26,649 bases of DNA from Nemertoderma westbladi (Eukaryota; Xenacoelomorpha; Nemertodermatida; Nemertodermatidae), in contig JAUCBJ010002901.1 in assembly GCA_032718475.1 (NCBI GenBank), positions 1-26,649 on the forward strand, read 5' to 3'. Positions 1-10,178 of this stretch are shown here, one piece after another. Position numbers and translations under genes: made by a program. Every line of letters starts with the position of its first letter. Position 1 is the first letter of the stretch. The notes below the pieces were generated by a model. The model saw only the letters and a program-made list of their open reading frames with translations, made no database searches and was not told the origin of the DNA.

Positions 1-711
1 AAAAGAATTAAATAATGCTGTCGCTGGTGTTTATTATTATAACTACTGTATTACATAATACATTCGAAATATAAATAACATGCACACTATGTACTGTAGT
101 AACATGAATAATGTTCATAATTACGGTTATATGTACTAATTTTTATTTTTATTAGTATTATGTTATATTTTATTATTAGTAGTATTATTAGTATTACAGT
201 CTTATATTATTATATTGAAAATTTCAACCAGTTTAAGAATTACATTGTAAAGGGTGTTCTTAAAATTTATTGTATTGTTTTGATTAGCAAAGTCCACTAC
301 TGTAACAAACTCATTTCACTAATAAGTACCTTAAATTGTGAGAGGCAAATTAAAGAATCGCGAAATTAAGTTCACAGAAATCACCATGCCTTGCTGCCGT
401 ACGGCGGTACATATAGTACCGTACCAACCGTACCGTACCACTCTGTGCTGTACACCCAGATAATAAACATACAGTACTGTAAATATAGTAGGCCTAAATG
501 AAAAAGAAAATGATAATCATTGGAACTATTATGAATTTGCACTAACTAGGGGAATGGGCTACTAATGGGTCATAATTAACAATTAATGGGCTACTGTAAT
601 ACAGTACGGGTACTATTGTGTAACAATTCATGTTGCCATTCACAAACACCCCAACTGGAATTACAGCACGTACTACTACTAGGATCGGCATGCTGCATTG
701 CAGCTGCATTT
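1..711. other. AT-rich non-coding stretch
   Basis: No open frame here has coding character; the longest are AT-driven and short. The only structure I can support is a diverged repeat copy at 249-446 (listed separately), which includes a run of alternating GTACC/GTACG words around 400-441. Confidence 0.6.
249..446 (+). repeat. Diverged dispersed repeat, copy A
   Basis: This stretch aligns by eye, in the same orientation, with 1861-2067. Shared blocks in the same order are a 'GTGTTC-TAAA-TTTATT-TATTGTTTTG' region, an 'ACTGTAAC' block, 'AGTA-CTTAAAT', 'AAATTAAGTTCAC', and a GTAC-rich tail. The two copies flank the LINE fragment at 712-1687. They may be members of an unrecognised dispersed family or a segmental duplication into which the LINE was inserted. 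No protein is encoded. Confidence 0.55.
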
Positions 712-1687
712 TTAAGAATGCTGTGCCGGCTTGTCAACAAAATTGCACCGCCACAACTCCCTATCACCCATGACATTTGCTAGATCATCCGCATCTTTAA
801 GGCCAGTGTCCTTTAAGATGCGTCTCAAGAAAGTCATGGGCTGTCCACCATGCTTATTCACTCCATGAGGCTGCCAAAGTACAAGATTATGCACTGGCTG
901 GTCTTCACGGCGATAGCAATGTCCTGCGAAGCGGAGGCGATTTTGTTCTAGTGTCAAGCTTGGGGGAACCAATGAGACACCTCCAATGTTATATAGTGTC
1001 TGGTTGGAGATGTGTGCATTGTACTTGACACAATGTACCCGGCGTAGCATTCTTGTGAATGTGCCATCCAGAGATTTGATGTCCTAGCAGTTAGAGCCCA
1101 GCATGGACTCCCGTAGAGGAGCACTGGAACTACTGCTGCTCTAAATAATCGGACCTTAAGTTTCCGATTAATTCTCGGTGACCTCCAAATCCTGGAAAGC
1201 CTATTCAAGGCTGCCCATGCCTTTCCCTTACGTATTCGAAGGTCCTCACCTGACTTCCGGATCCATGATCCCAGGTAACAGAAGTCGTCCACATGCTCAA
1301 GCATACCATCCTTTGAGCTTATGCTCATCCGATCAGAGACTTGCTGAGGACTTTCAAAGTTAACTGTCAGAATTTTGGTCTTTCTGGAGTTAATAAAGAG
1401 ACCAACACTAGAAGCAGCATGTTCTAATGAGCTGAGGAGCCGTTGGGCTCCCTCTAATGATTCTGAGAGTACTCCTAAGTCATCAGCAAAGTCTAGATCA
1501 GTTAGGTACTTGGCAGGATTTCCTCGACTTCTGGAGCCAGTAGGTGGAGTTATCATCACCCCATCATCATTATAATGATCTAAGGACATGCGTAGAACAT
1601 AGTCAACCACAATAATGAACAAGAATGGTGCAAGTGTATCTCCTTGGAGGACGCCCCATAACACTTCAAATGGTTCTGTGTCACCGT
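712..1687 (-). pseudogene. Non-LTR retrotransposon (LINE) reverse transcriptase fragment, copy 1
   Basis: This is a minus-strand relic of a LINE polymerase. The frame from 1664 carries the RT motif 'GVLQGDTLAPFLF', then 'TDLDFADDLGVLS' with the catalytic FADD box at 1479-1490. Thumb-like motifs follow, such as 'YLGSWI', 'RLFRAAVVPVLLYGS' and 'CWAL'. Near 1060-1070 the frame shifts, and the C-terminal tail ('NRLRFAGHCYRRED', 'PVHNLVLWQPHG') continues in another frame to 712. The N-terminal half of the RT and the endonuclease are absent, so the copy is 5'-truncated and dead. The FADD aspartates are still present. Homology to the second copy (17992-18858) stops at 1687. The LINE clade is not assigned with confidence. 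Confidence 0.88.
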
Positions 1688-1699
1688 CAGCGCGTAAGC

Positions 1700-4152
1700 A
1701 CGTAAGCTGATCCTTAATTGGGCCTAATAAATATATATATAGTATAAAAATAATATTAAATATATGAATAAATAAATATATATATAAATAATTTAAATAA
1801 ATGATAATATCTAAATAATATTAAAAAATTTGTACAAGTTTTAAAAACTAGGTACTGTATAAACAGTGTTCCTAAATTTATTTTATTGTTTTGTTTAGCT
1901 AGTATGTCCGGCACTGTAACCTGCTTCTATCATTAAAAAAGTATCTTAAATGGTGATTAACGATATTGTTTTCTCAAAATTAAGTTCACCACTTCCTACC
2001 GCACGTACGGTGCATGTAGTGAGGAAGGCCGGCACTACCGGCAGGCCGGCACCACTCCGAGCGGTACAATCAGATATTATACATACATACCACGCATACA
2101 TAGATACAAGTTACAATTCATGGCTGGCACACGAAACAGGATAGGGACATTAAAAGCTTATTTATAAATAAGAAAGTGCCTCGTGGTGATAAAAATCCAA
2201 AAAAAGGAACAATATACGTCCAATCGCAGTAATGAAAGCGAAGAGCAAAACCAATCAAAAAGTGAAGCATGCTAATAAATCAATCAATAAGATGCTAATA
2301 AATCAATCAATACTGTAATGAGTGATCAATTAATCATAAAATTTTGGGTAACACGTCCAGCCAGTCAGTGGTGGCTCTATTATTGAAGACGGACGCTAGG
2401 TGGCGGCGCACAAATGCTGTAATACTTCTTTACTAATCTCTGCAGCAGCTTTTGCGTGGTTATTAGAATCACTTAACTACGCTTAAAAAATGTGTAATTT
2501 GTTGACTTACACTAAACTTTGTTTACATCCATGCTGGTGGTCCTGCCCCAGCAGTTTGCCCACCAGCCCTTAAGAATCATACACAGGACGCCCCCCGCCC
2601 TACGCTTTTAATTAATATAAAAATACCCAGATGAAGGGACACATCAATGTTTTCTATCATATCAGTGATGCGCAACATGATAATTATTAATTGCCATTCA
2701 GTTAATCGTCGTTCTTCAACATAAATTAAAATTAGGTTCTGAAGATTTTTAAGACTCGACTGAAATATTCCCACTTACTTTTGTTCCTTATTATATAGGT
2801 TTAATGGTATTCATTATTTTGATTGCAGGCAATTTAATACAATTTTTAAAATTAAGAATAATATTTTAAAGTTTAACATGTCATTGTTATCACAAATAAT
2901 AACTGCACATATCAAGCCCATCAGTCATGACTAAATCAGGTTACTGAATTTCACATACATTTATTAGTGCCAACATTCATATTTAAAATGAAATTTGATA
3001 GTCATCGTTATGTTAGACTTTGAAATAAAATATATTATTCCGATTTCAAAAGAATCCTGAACAAATCATGGGCTGGGACCATCATTATGCATCACTTCAC
3101 CTCGTAACATGAATTATTACAAACCTGCAAATTTATAGGCCAGGGTTAAAAAAAGCGTAAAAATTATTTTGTCAGTATGGATTCCGGCAGCAACACAGCA
3201 TTTTGTTTATAGACATGCGATAGAACGCAGGCAGCTGAGAGAAAGCATTACATGCATATAATTAATTATAATACGGGTAAGATTACATAATATTCGTAAA
3301 GTTGAATTAGTTATTTCGAGATTGTGAACTAATATATGTTATATTAGTGATATTCAGACGTCGGTAGATCAACTAATCAATGTCATAATCTATTCGGATA
3401 TCGTCGATCTTCAACATATGACGTAAAAGTTAAATAATCCGTCAAAATATCGAAGTTACATAATAATTTTTGAAATGGGGTTATTTTTATGGTTCATATT
3501 TCATAGAATCAATCTGGAAGAATGATTAAAGAGAACTGCCGCACTGTGTGCTTGGCTACCTGATCTGTGTCTCAGATTATAATTCGAAGTATCAAAGGCG
3601 GCGTCCGTCATATTTCATAAAGCTGCAGCCTTTGTACCCTATGCAATAAATTAGGAAGAATGTCTGTAAGGAAATGTATGAATTAAATGAAGAGCCATGA
3701 GGTGAAATTATGGAAAGACTGTCTGAAAATAAATATAAATAAGTTGAATTACAAAAGAATAAAGAAAATTAATGAAATGCCTTTGTAGCTAAATGAGATT
3801 CTCAATAAATAAAATTCAAACTACTTCAGTCATAACAAAATAAAAATAAAATAAATTTATTAATATATCGGAAATACATATTGCCACTAAATACGAATAA
3901 ATTGGGAAATATAATTAAAAAATAATAAACATAAAATTATCATATTATCATACAACATAATTATTATCTTATTATTTTTTTTATTATAATTTTTAATTAT
4001 AACAATTTGTTGTATTAACATTAGTATAAATAAAACACAGTTATTATATTCATTTTTTTATATCATTTTTCATTATTAGCATTAGCAAACAGATACAAAT
4101 ACTATCGTAGTGTTCGTTTAATAGGCAAATATTATTGACATAATTTATTCTC
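1700..4152. other. AT-rich intergenic stretch without a recognisable gene
   Basis: About 2.4 kb of AT-rich DNA. It contains repeat copy B (1861-2067) and a 21-bp direct repeat at 2269-2289 and 2292-2312. Around 2028-2055 there is a small GC-rich patch with two GGCCGGCAC words. Open frames are short and have no family signature on either strand. From about 3720 to 4140 the sequence is nearly pure A/T. Confidence 0.6.
1861..2067 (+). repeat. Diverged dispersed repeat, copy B
   Basis: Direct-orientation partner of 249-446, with collinear shared words over roughly 200 bp and many substitutions and small gaps. It lies just beyond the 5'-truncated end of LINE copy 1. Confidence 0.55.
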
Positions 4153-4156
4153 TTAA
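4153..4156. repeat. TTAA target-site duplication, left
   Basis: TTAA lies directly outside the left terminal inverted repeat and is matched by TTAA at 7439-7442. TTAA duplication is typical of the piggyBac and Kolobok superfamilies. Confidence 0.8.
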
Positions 4157-4174
4157 GGGGGGCACTCTGTAATT
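4157..4174 (+). repeat. Left terminal inverted repeat
   Basis: GGGGGGCACTCTGTAATT is the exact reverse complement of 7421-7438. The match stops at the next base. Confidence 0.9.
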
Positions 4175-4925
4175 AAATTTTTTTTTTTGAAGAATTTTGG
4201 TCATTTTTTTTATTTTTTGTTCTAAGCCGATTTTTAATGGAGATTCCAAATATGCAAACGGTTTGACAGAGCGACTTTTAGTTTTCGAGATATATGGACT
4301 TTCGTACACCTTAATCTGGCACAAAAATATCCAAATTTTTCGTATTTTCACTCATAAGAGGTTTATTTTCGGTTTTCTGGTGTATCCAGTGTAATGTTGC
4401 TTAGCAACTGTATCTAAGCATCAGTGGCGGTAAATTTAAACGAGTATCTGTGAACATTAGTCCCTTTCCCTTGTACTGTCTGACTGTGAATTCGGCTCTA
4501 ACGCAAATCTGTCCCTACCCACACTGCCGTACCGGTAGTGTGGGTTAATTTTTTTTGGTTAGGGTCAACATAGTCAGAACCCCAACCTAACTGTAATCTA
4601 ACCCTAACCCCAATATTAACCGTTTGCTCCCTAATCCTAGCTGAAACCGTCTGCCTAACCCTAGCTCATGGTAGCTAGAACAGTCACAGCTGTTAGGTTA
4701 GCCTAGGATTCTGAAATTCTGATTACACGAATTACAAGATTGCAGTAGTATATGCCCAGAACGTAAATGTCAAAATCACAGGGACGGATTTGCATTATTA
4801 CCGCGGATACTGTACTGCAATAAACAGATAAACCCGGAATACTACATTACATGATAGATTACATTTCTCTATATTTGCGACCAGATCTCCAGATCTAATT
4901 CCTTATTTGTATATAACCTGTAGAT

Positions 4926-6663
4926 ATGCCTAGAAAGAAAGAAACAACTTTTCGAGGTACACAGAAACAGTTTGTTCCACCAGATAGACCTCTAAAGCGG
5001 GAACCGTCGAAAATGGCCGCCAGCTTGCCCACTCTTCCTTCATTGGGAAACTTTTCTGGATATTCTCTTGTATCCAATGATAGGCTCAAGGAACTGATCG
5101 CTGATTCTGGAACACATATAAATTGTGATAAACAAGTTCGTGTTCTTGTACATTCGACACGTGGATACTCTGTTACATTTTCCCGCAGTTGTGAATCTTG
5201 TGATATACATGAAACTGTAAACACCACAACTAAACTGGATAAAGGAACCCCACATGCTGGGCGAAGTGTGGAGGATGTAAATCTGCGATCTGTCTTAGCT
5301 TGGCTCTGTGCTGGAGTTACACGTGAATATGCCAATACCTTTTCTCGGATCATGGGTTTACCTTCTCCAATTAGCAGCTCAGCATGGCCAATGCATGTGC
5401 GGAATATATGCAAAGCCACAGAAGATATCGCTCGAGGCAACATGGTAAACTGTGCGATGAAGTAAACTGAAACATCCATCGCCGTATCTTTCGATGGAAC
5501 ATGGATGAAACGTGGACATAGATCCTTGTACGGAATAGGATTCGTTATTTCGGAATCAACTGGGCTTGTACTGGACTACGAGATTTGTTCCAAATATTGC
5601 AATGTGTGCTGTCGCTCAGTAGAAGATGAACCTGAGGAAAGTTGTAGCAACAGCGATAATGATGGTGGTGACAATGATGATGACTAATAATTCTGGTGAT
5701 ATTTCTGATGGCGAAGTTGCCGAAACAACTGATGACCATGATTGTGGCAAGATATATGAAGGATCAAGTGCATCTATGGAACCATATATAGCTGTGAAAC
5801 TATTTCAACGTTCTATAGATAGAAACGGTCTTACTTACTCATCCGTTATATGCGATGCTGACTCGGCTGTCATGAAGTCAATTCTCGATGACGATCCATA
5901 TCAGGATGAAGGTATTACTGTAGAAAAAATTGAGTGCCTAAACCATGTCGCGAAACGGCTTTATAGTGGTTTAGATAAGGCTCGCATGGCACATAAACTC
6001 GGGGGGAAAGGTGTGCTCACGAATGTAAAGTGCAAAGAACTTCAATCATATTACAGAAATACCATTGTAAAGAACATTGAAGGTGTGGAAATGGCGAAAC
6101 TGTCTGAACCTGAAAAAAAGACCCTAGTTACAAATATACGAAAGAAAATAGTTGCCTCAATACATCACTACTGTGATTATGGTAAGCGCGGTAAAGACCA
6201 GCAACACAAACTATGTCCTGTTGGCAAGTGGTGTAAGTATAAAAATGGAGACAAACAACACACTCCCAAAACTGTACTAAATGAACAACAACTGCAGCAC
6301 GTTCTTCCAGTATATAATCGTCTTACAGCTGACGATATAATAAAGCGGTGCATTCCTGGAATGACTCAAAACCGAAATGAATCTCTACATTCTCGACTTT
6401 GGACCCGCATAAACAAGAATCGGTTTGTTGGATATTACACCCTCCGCTTCCATGTAGCGTACACTGTACTGCAACATAACCGTGGTTGTTCCACCGATCA
6501 GCTTATACTGCGTAAACTTGGTCTAGATGAGCCCCAGGGCCTTTTGGATCGAGCAGTGAAGATCAACAAGAGAAGACAGAGAAAGAGCGCACTAACGGGA
6601 ACACTGCCAAAACCGAAGAAGCAGAAGATGGATATTTCGAACTATTCGGCTGGAACGTTCTAA
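4926..6663 (+). pseudogene. Kolobok / 'Mutator-like' DDE transposase, two lesions
   Basis: Cut-and-paste transposase of the family with a 'Mutator-like transposase' domain. The ATG at 4926 opens a basic N-terminus (MPRKKETTFRG), followed by a 'VNLRSVLAWLCAGV' helical region. A TAA at 5463-5465 interrupts the frame, which then continues without shift into 'AVSFDGTWMKRGHRSLYG', where the D at 5493-5495 is the likely first catalytic acid. After an acidic SNSDNDGGDNDDD stretch the frame must shift near 5684-5690. The rest reads 'VICDADSAVMKS' (second acid, 5854-5862), 'CPVGKWCKY', and 'TQNRNESLHSRLWTR' (Glu at 6379-6381, likely third acid). The C-terminus is Lys/Arg-rich. All three catalytic motifs survive, so decay looks recent. 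Alternative: the 5463 stop or the 5684 shift lies at an unrecognised intron. Confidence 0.82.
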
Positions 6664-7420
6664 GGACAATTTGTGATTTTTGATCGTTCCCTATTATATT
6701 TTATATTGTCATACTCACTATATTTTATTAATTAATTAATATACATCGTATTGGCGATCTTTACTTAAAACCGAAAATTCGGCATGTAGCACATGGAGCA
6801 CTACATGTTAAAAAAAAAAAATTCGTAAATTTAGTTATTTTAACTGAAAATATTGCAAAACTAAGATATTTTTATCAAACTAATCTGCTTTCGAACTTTA
6901 AATTGGATTTATTCCTATTTCATTTTTTTGCACTTTTTTATATTTTAAAATGCTACTACTTGTAGGGAATTGGTCAAAACTGGCTGATTTTTGGCATGCG
7001 TGGTCTTGATGAAGTGTTTTAACTATGCAATTGACAAAATTTTGATTTTAACCAAAGTTATAGTCAAAATTCGAAATTTTTTGTGACTTTTTCGAGTTTT
7101 TTAGTTATTTTTGGTGAAAAATTTCGAAAAAATTGAATAATTTTAAAAGTAAGACAGATGTTTAAATTCTGTCAATTGCATCGTTTTATAACATTGTTCT
7201 GGACATTCGAACCAAATTTTGAACAATTTGAATCAAAATTGCGGTTCTAGAAGCTTTTTTTTTTAAAATTTGAATAAATTATGTTAATTAGCAAAATTAA
7301 AATTAAAAAATTTTTTTTTGCGATTTTCAGTTTTTTGGATCTATATTACATAGGTTTGCCAAATATTACTATTTTTGAACATAGTCCCGCGCCAAAATTA
7401 AGAAAATAAAAACGTCATTC

Positions 7421-7438
7421 AATTACAGAGTGCCCCCC
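7421..7438 (-). repeat. Right terminal inverted repeat
   Basis: AATTACAGAGTGCCCCCC is the exact reverse complement of 4157-4174. Confidence 0.9.
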
Positions 7439-7442
7439 TTAA
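7439..7442. repeat. TTAA target-site duplication, right
   Basis: Matches the left TTAA at 4153-4156 and directly abuts the right terminal inverted repeat. Confidence 0.8.
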
Positions 7443-7513
7443 CATAAGTGTTATAGTTTATATTGAAATAAAATAAAATATGGCAAATTAACATCAACCC
7501 GCTCCCGTTCGTT

Positions 7514-7786
7514 GATCAACAACAACCCGCTGCTGGACAAAATCATCCCGCTGCCGGACTACATCAACTCGCTGCTGGACAACATCAACTCGCTGCCGGA
7601 CAACATCAATTCGCTGCCGTACTACATCAACTCGCTGCTGGACAACATCAACTCGCTGCCAGACAACATCAACTCGCTGCCGGACAACATCAACCCGCTG
7701 CCGGACAACCACAACCCACCCCCGTACAACTGCAACTCGCTGCCGGACAACATCAACCTGCTGCCGGACCACCGCAACCCGCTGCT
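7514..7786 (+). repeat. 21-bp coding minisatellite, 13 units
   Basis: There are thirteen contiguous 21-bp units with consensus GGACAACATCAACTCGCTGCC and substitutions but no length change. Because 21 is divisible by 3, several frames stay open on both strands. The frame that continues into the downstream protein-like sequence reads G-Q-H-Q-(L/P)-A-A per unit, giving a Gln/Ala/Pro-rich low-complexity segment. Confidence 0.9.
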
Positions 7787-8235
7787 GGAAAAGCGCAAGA
7801 TGAACTGAAACCAGTTACTCTGGCAACCGTGATGGCGCCAGGATTTAAGTTCCTGAACAGAAACGCCACCTTGTATTGTCGTCACCTCAACTTCAAGAAG
7901 GCGTCTAAAAGCACCGATGTGGGTGTTCCGATGTGGTAAGTTTATTGCTAAAGCTGACGCCTATGATCAACTGCTGATGTTTGGCGACGTTACCTCGGAC
8001 GTCGTCTTCTATATGATCTCGCCACCCGCTTACTGCAGCTCCAAACTCCTACGGGATTTGGATATGCGGGATCCATCGGGGACATCATCGCGATCCGGAA
8101 GCCGTTCTTTAACAGCCAGTAGATGCTGGCCAACAAAGGGAACCCCGTTATATCGACGACTCAACAAATATCAGTCATCAATAAGAAAATGGTATGGTAG
8201 CAGATACCGATAGACACCTCCCTGGACGATGACAG

Positions 8236-8443
8236 TATCTGTGGGTTCTCTTATCCATCTGTCTGAGGGAATTTTTTCACACCGATGGTTTCACCAAACG
8301 TTTGTGGGGGCGGCCTCTGCGACAAGAGGTACACATCTATATCTGTGGGTTCTCTTATCCATCTGTCTGAGGGAATTTTTTCACACCGATGGTTTCACCA
8401 AACGTTTGTGGGGGCGGCCTCTGCGACAAGAGGTACACATCTA
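8236..8443 (+). repeat. Exact 104-bp tandem duplication
   Basis: Positions 8236-8339 and 8340-8443 are identical over 104 bp, with both copies beginning TATCTGTGGGTTCTC. Since 104 is not a multiple of 3, the duplication shifts the reading frame of the decayed gene around it. Complete identity means it is recent or an assembly artefact. Confidence 0.95.
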
Positions 8444-8839
8444 ACGAAGAAGCGCAGTCACGGCTGGGCCCTGGAGATGTGGATGGTCCCTGACATACCT
8501 GAGTTCCCAGAACCGACGGCATGGCTGGTCAGCCATCAGCTGTCGAATTTGTTCGTCGCGAAGGACGCAATAACTCTGCCTTGTGCTGGTCGTGTAGTCG
8601 TGAGCAAAGATAGGTTGCTGGCAGAGGACGTGGATAGGGTTTGCCCCATCGCAGTCGGTGGGTTTAACATCACCAGCTGGTACAAGGCCGGAGTCTCCGT
8701 CCAAAAGGATGGAGAAAACATAATAACTGAAGTCACTGGCGTTCATATATTGTCCATCACGCTGGCCAATGGCGTTAACGACGCTATTCGTCATTCGCCA
8801 TTCGACGCTGCAAACTTCTGGAGGTGGTACTGACACTCC

Positions 8840-10170
8840 ACTATTTATGGAGTAACTGGTTGACCAACTCCCAATTAATTTAATTATATTGTAATCACAA
8901 TCAATAATCATCAATCTGTAATATCAAATTAAATAGGTTCATTAATAAATTACCAATTACATATTCAGTTGATACGTTTCATATTAATTAACTCAGTAAA
9001 GCAGTAAAGTAAGGTTCCACGACAAAATATAATTCAAACTGATATAAAATAATTTTAATAGTGCTTCATTACCTACATACATATTTACATTTCAATTTAC
9101 CCTGTTCGGGTATACATTACGGCGGTGCATTTTTTTAATGTCATCAAATCGGTCCAAACTTAGTTAGATACCAAAATTTTGATTTTGGGACCAAGGGAAG
9201 TAGTGCCATAGGTACATGGCAAGAACCTACCCTTTGGCCCAAGTACTTCTTATTCTCAATTTTCGCGATAGACAACTTTTAGTTCTCCTACTACATTAAT
9301 ATTATGCTCATTAGAACCGCAATGACCGATTTAGTGGGGATAGACACCATTAAAACAAGCGCAGAGCGAATAGTTCTTGAGATATTGGAGAAAATGTTAA
9401 GTCCGGCACAAGTCAACATGAGTGCCATGATTTATAGACAAATACACAAAAATTTTACTTCTAATTAAAAATCCAGACTGAGACTCCTCTCTTCAGGAAA
9501 ATAGTTTTACACTATATTATATTTACTATACTTACCTACACACACCTTCTTCATTCTCCATATTGAGTTACATCCCATTAGGCCTACTAAAGAAATTAAA
9601 AGCAATAAAAAATATAATAGTCACTGTTGGTTTAACTATATAAGAATAAAGAAGGAAAAATAAATACTGAGCAAAATTCTATGGACAGTGACAGTACCAT
9701 ATATCATAAATATAGTGATATGAAGACAGGCCATCCACGAGAAACCGCAATTCTGTGCCAATATTAAGACTATCAACCATATATGGTAACCAACTATTTG
9801 ATATTATTACTATATTACATGTACCATAGGCCAATTTATCATATTTATCGATTTAACATTTTTGATATTAACAGATAGATGAATAATAATATACTTCTTA
9901 CTGCTGCTGTACTGGTAGGGCCTAGGGCCTCGGCCTACTCAAACAGACTCATACTCAAATTATGAATAATCGATACTGCTATTGGACCTAAATAACTTTT
10001 ATCTGTTTATGTTATCACTGGTGAATGACTATTTAAGTACCGGCATGGTAGTAAACGAGGCGAAGGAAAATAATAAATTTATAATCGATACTGGTAAGTA
10101 TCGGCACAGTATTTATTTAACTAAAACAGAGTATACTAAAACCGTCTGAAAATGTCGTAGACTAAGTTCT
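8840..10170. other. AT-rich intergenic stretch, nothing recognised
   Basis: About 1.3 kb without a convincing coding frame. The segment 9110-9430 has a less AT-rich, transposon-terminus-like character ('GAGCGAATAGTTCTTGAGATATTGG'), but I could not find paired ends or a target-site duplication. Confidence 0.5.
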
Positions 10171-10178
10171 GTAAAGTA

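Larger units (their letters stand above)
4157..7438 (+). mobile_element. Kolobok-like (TTAA) DNA transposon, about 3.3 kb, full-length ends
   Basis: The element is bounded by perfect 18-bp terminal inverted repeats that start with six G residues (4157-4174 and 7421-7438) and is flanked by TTAA on both sides. It holds one transposase gene on the plus strand (4926-6663) between AT-rich subterminal regions of about 0.75 kb each. The left subterminal region carries a short telomere-like tract (CTAACCCTAACCCC at 4598-4611) and a hairpin around 4519-4545 (CCCACACT/AGTGTGGG). Target site and transposase motifs favour Kolobok over piggyBac, since the piggyBac DDD motifs are not evident. The intact ends suggest it could have been moved in trans. 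The gene itself is broken. Confidence 0.85.
7472..8833 (+). pseudogene. GC-richer decayed protein gene, family not recognised
   Basis: This tract is much richer in G+C than its surroundings and reads as one protein across shifting frames. Frame 1 (7472 to about 7910): a Gln/Ala/His 7-residue repeat, then 'LATVMAPGFKFLNRNATL' and 'CRHLNFKKASKS'. Frame 2 (about 7917-8075): 'CGKFIAKADAYDQLLMFG', 'DVVFYMISPPAYCSSKLLRD'. Back in the first frame (8076-8240): 'GDIIAIRKPFFNSQ', stop, 'MLANKGNPVISTTQQISVI', stop. After the 104-bp duplication and one more shift it ends 'PTAWLVSHQLSNLFV', 'TLPCAGRVVVSKDRLLAEDV', 'SPFDAANFWRWY', stop at 8831-8833. It needs about three frameshifts and has three in-frame stops (two TAG, one TGA). 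'GDIIAIRKPFF' is faintly OB-fold-like, but this is only an impression. It could be a retrocopy, an endogenous viral relic or an unknown transposon gene. No ATG is visible upstream of the repeat. Confidence 0.5.

Noticed and set aside
4895-5479. 194-codon minus-strand ORF
   Set aside because: It is a shadow of the transposase on the plus strand, which carries recognisable catalytic motifs.
8441-8914. 157-codon minus-strand ORF
   Set aside because: It is antisense to the GC-rich pseudogene. The plus-strand reading is collinear with the upstream protein-like tracts, so the minus frame is more likely a shadow.
4264-9420. Relationship between 4264-4325 and 9364-9415 (both with AGAGCGA...TAGTT...GAGATAT...GGCACA)
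   Set aside because: The similarity is a handful of short words in AT-rich DNA and does not extend to paired ends, so it may be chance.
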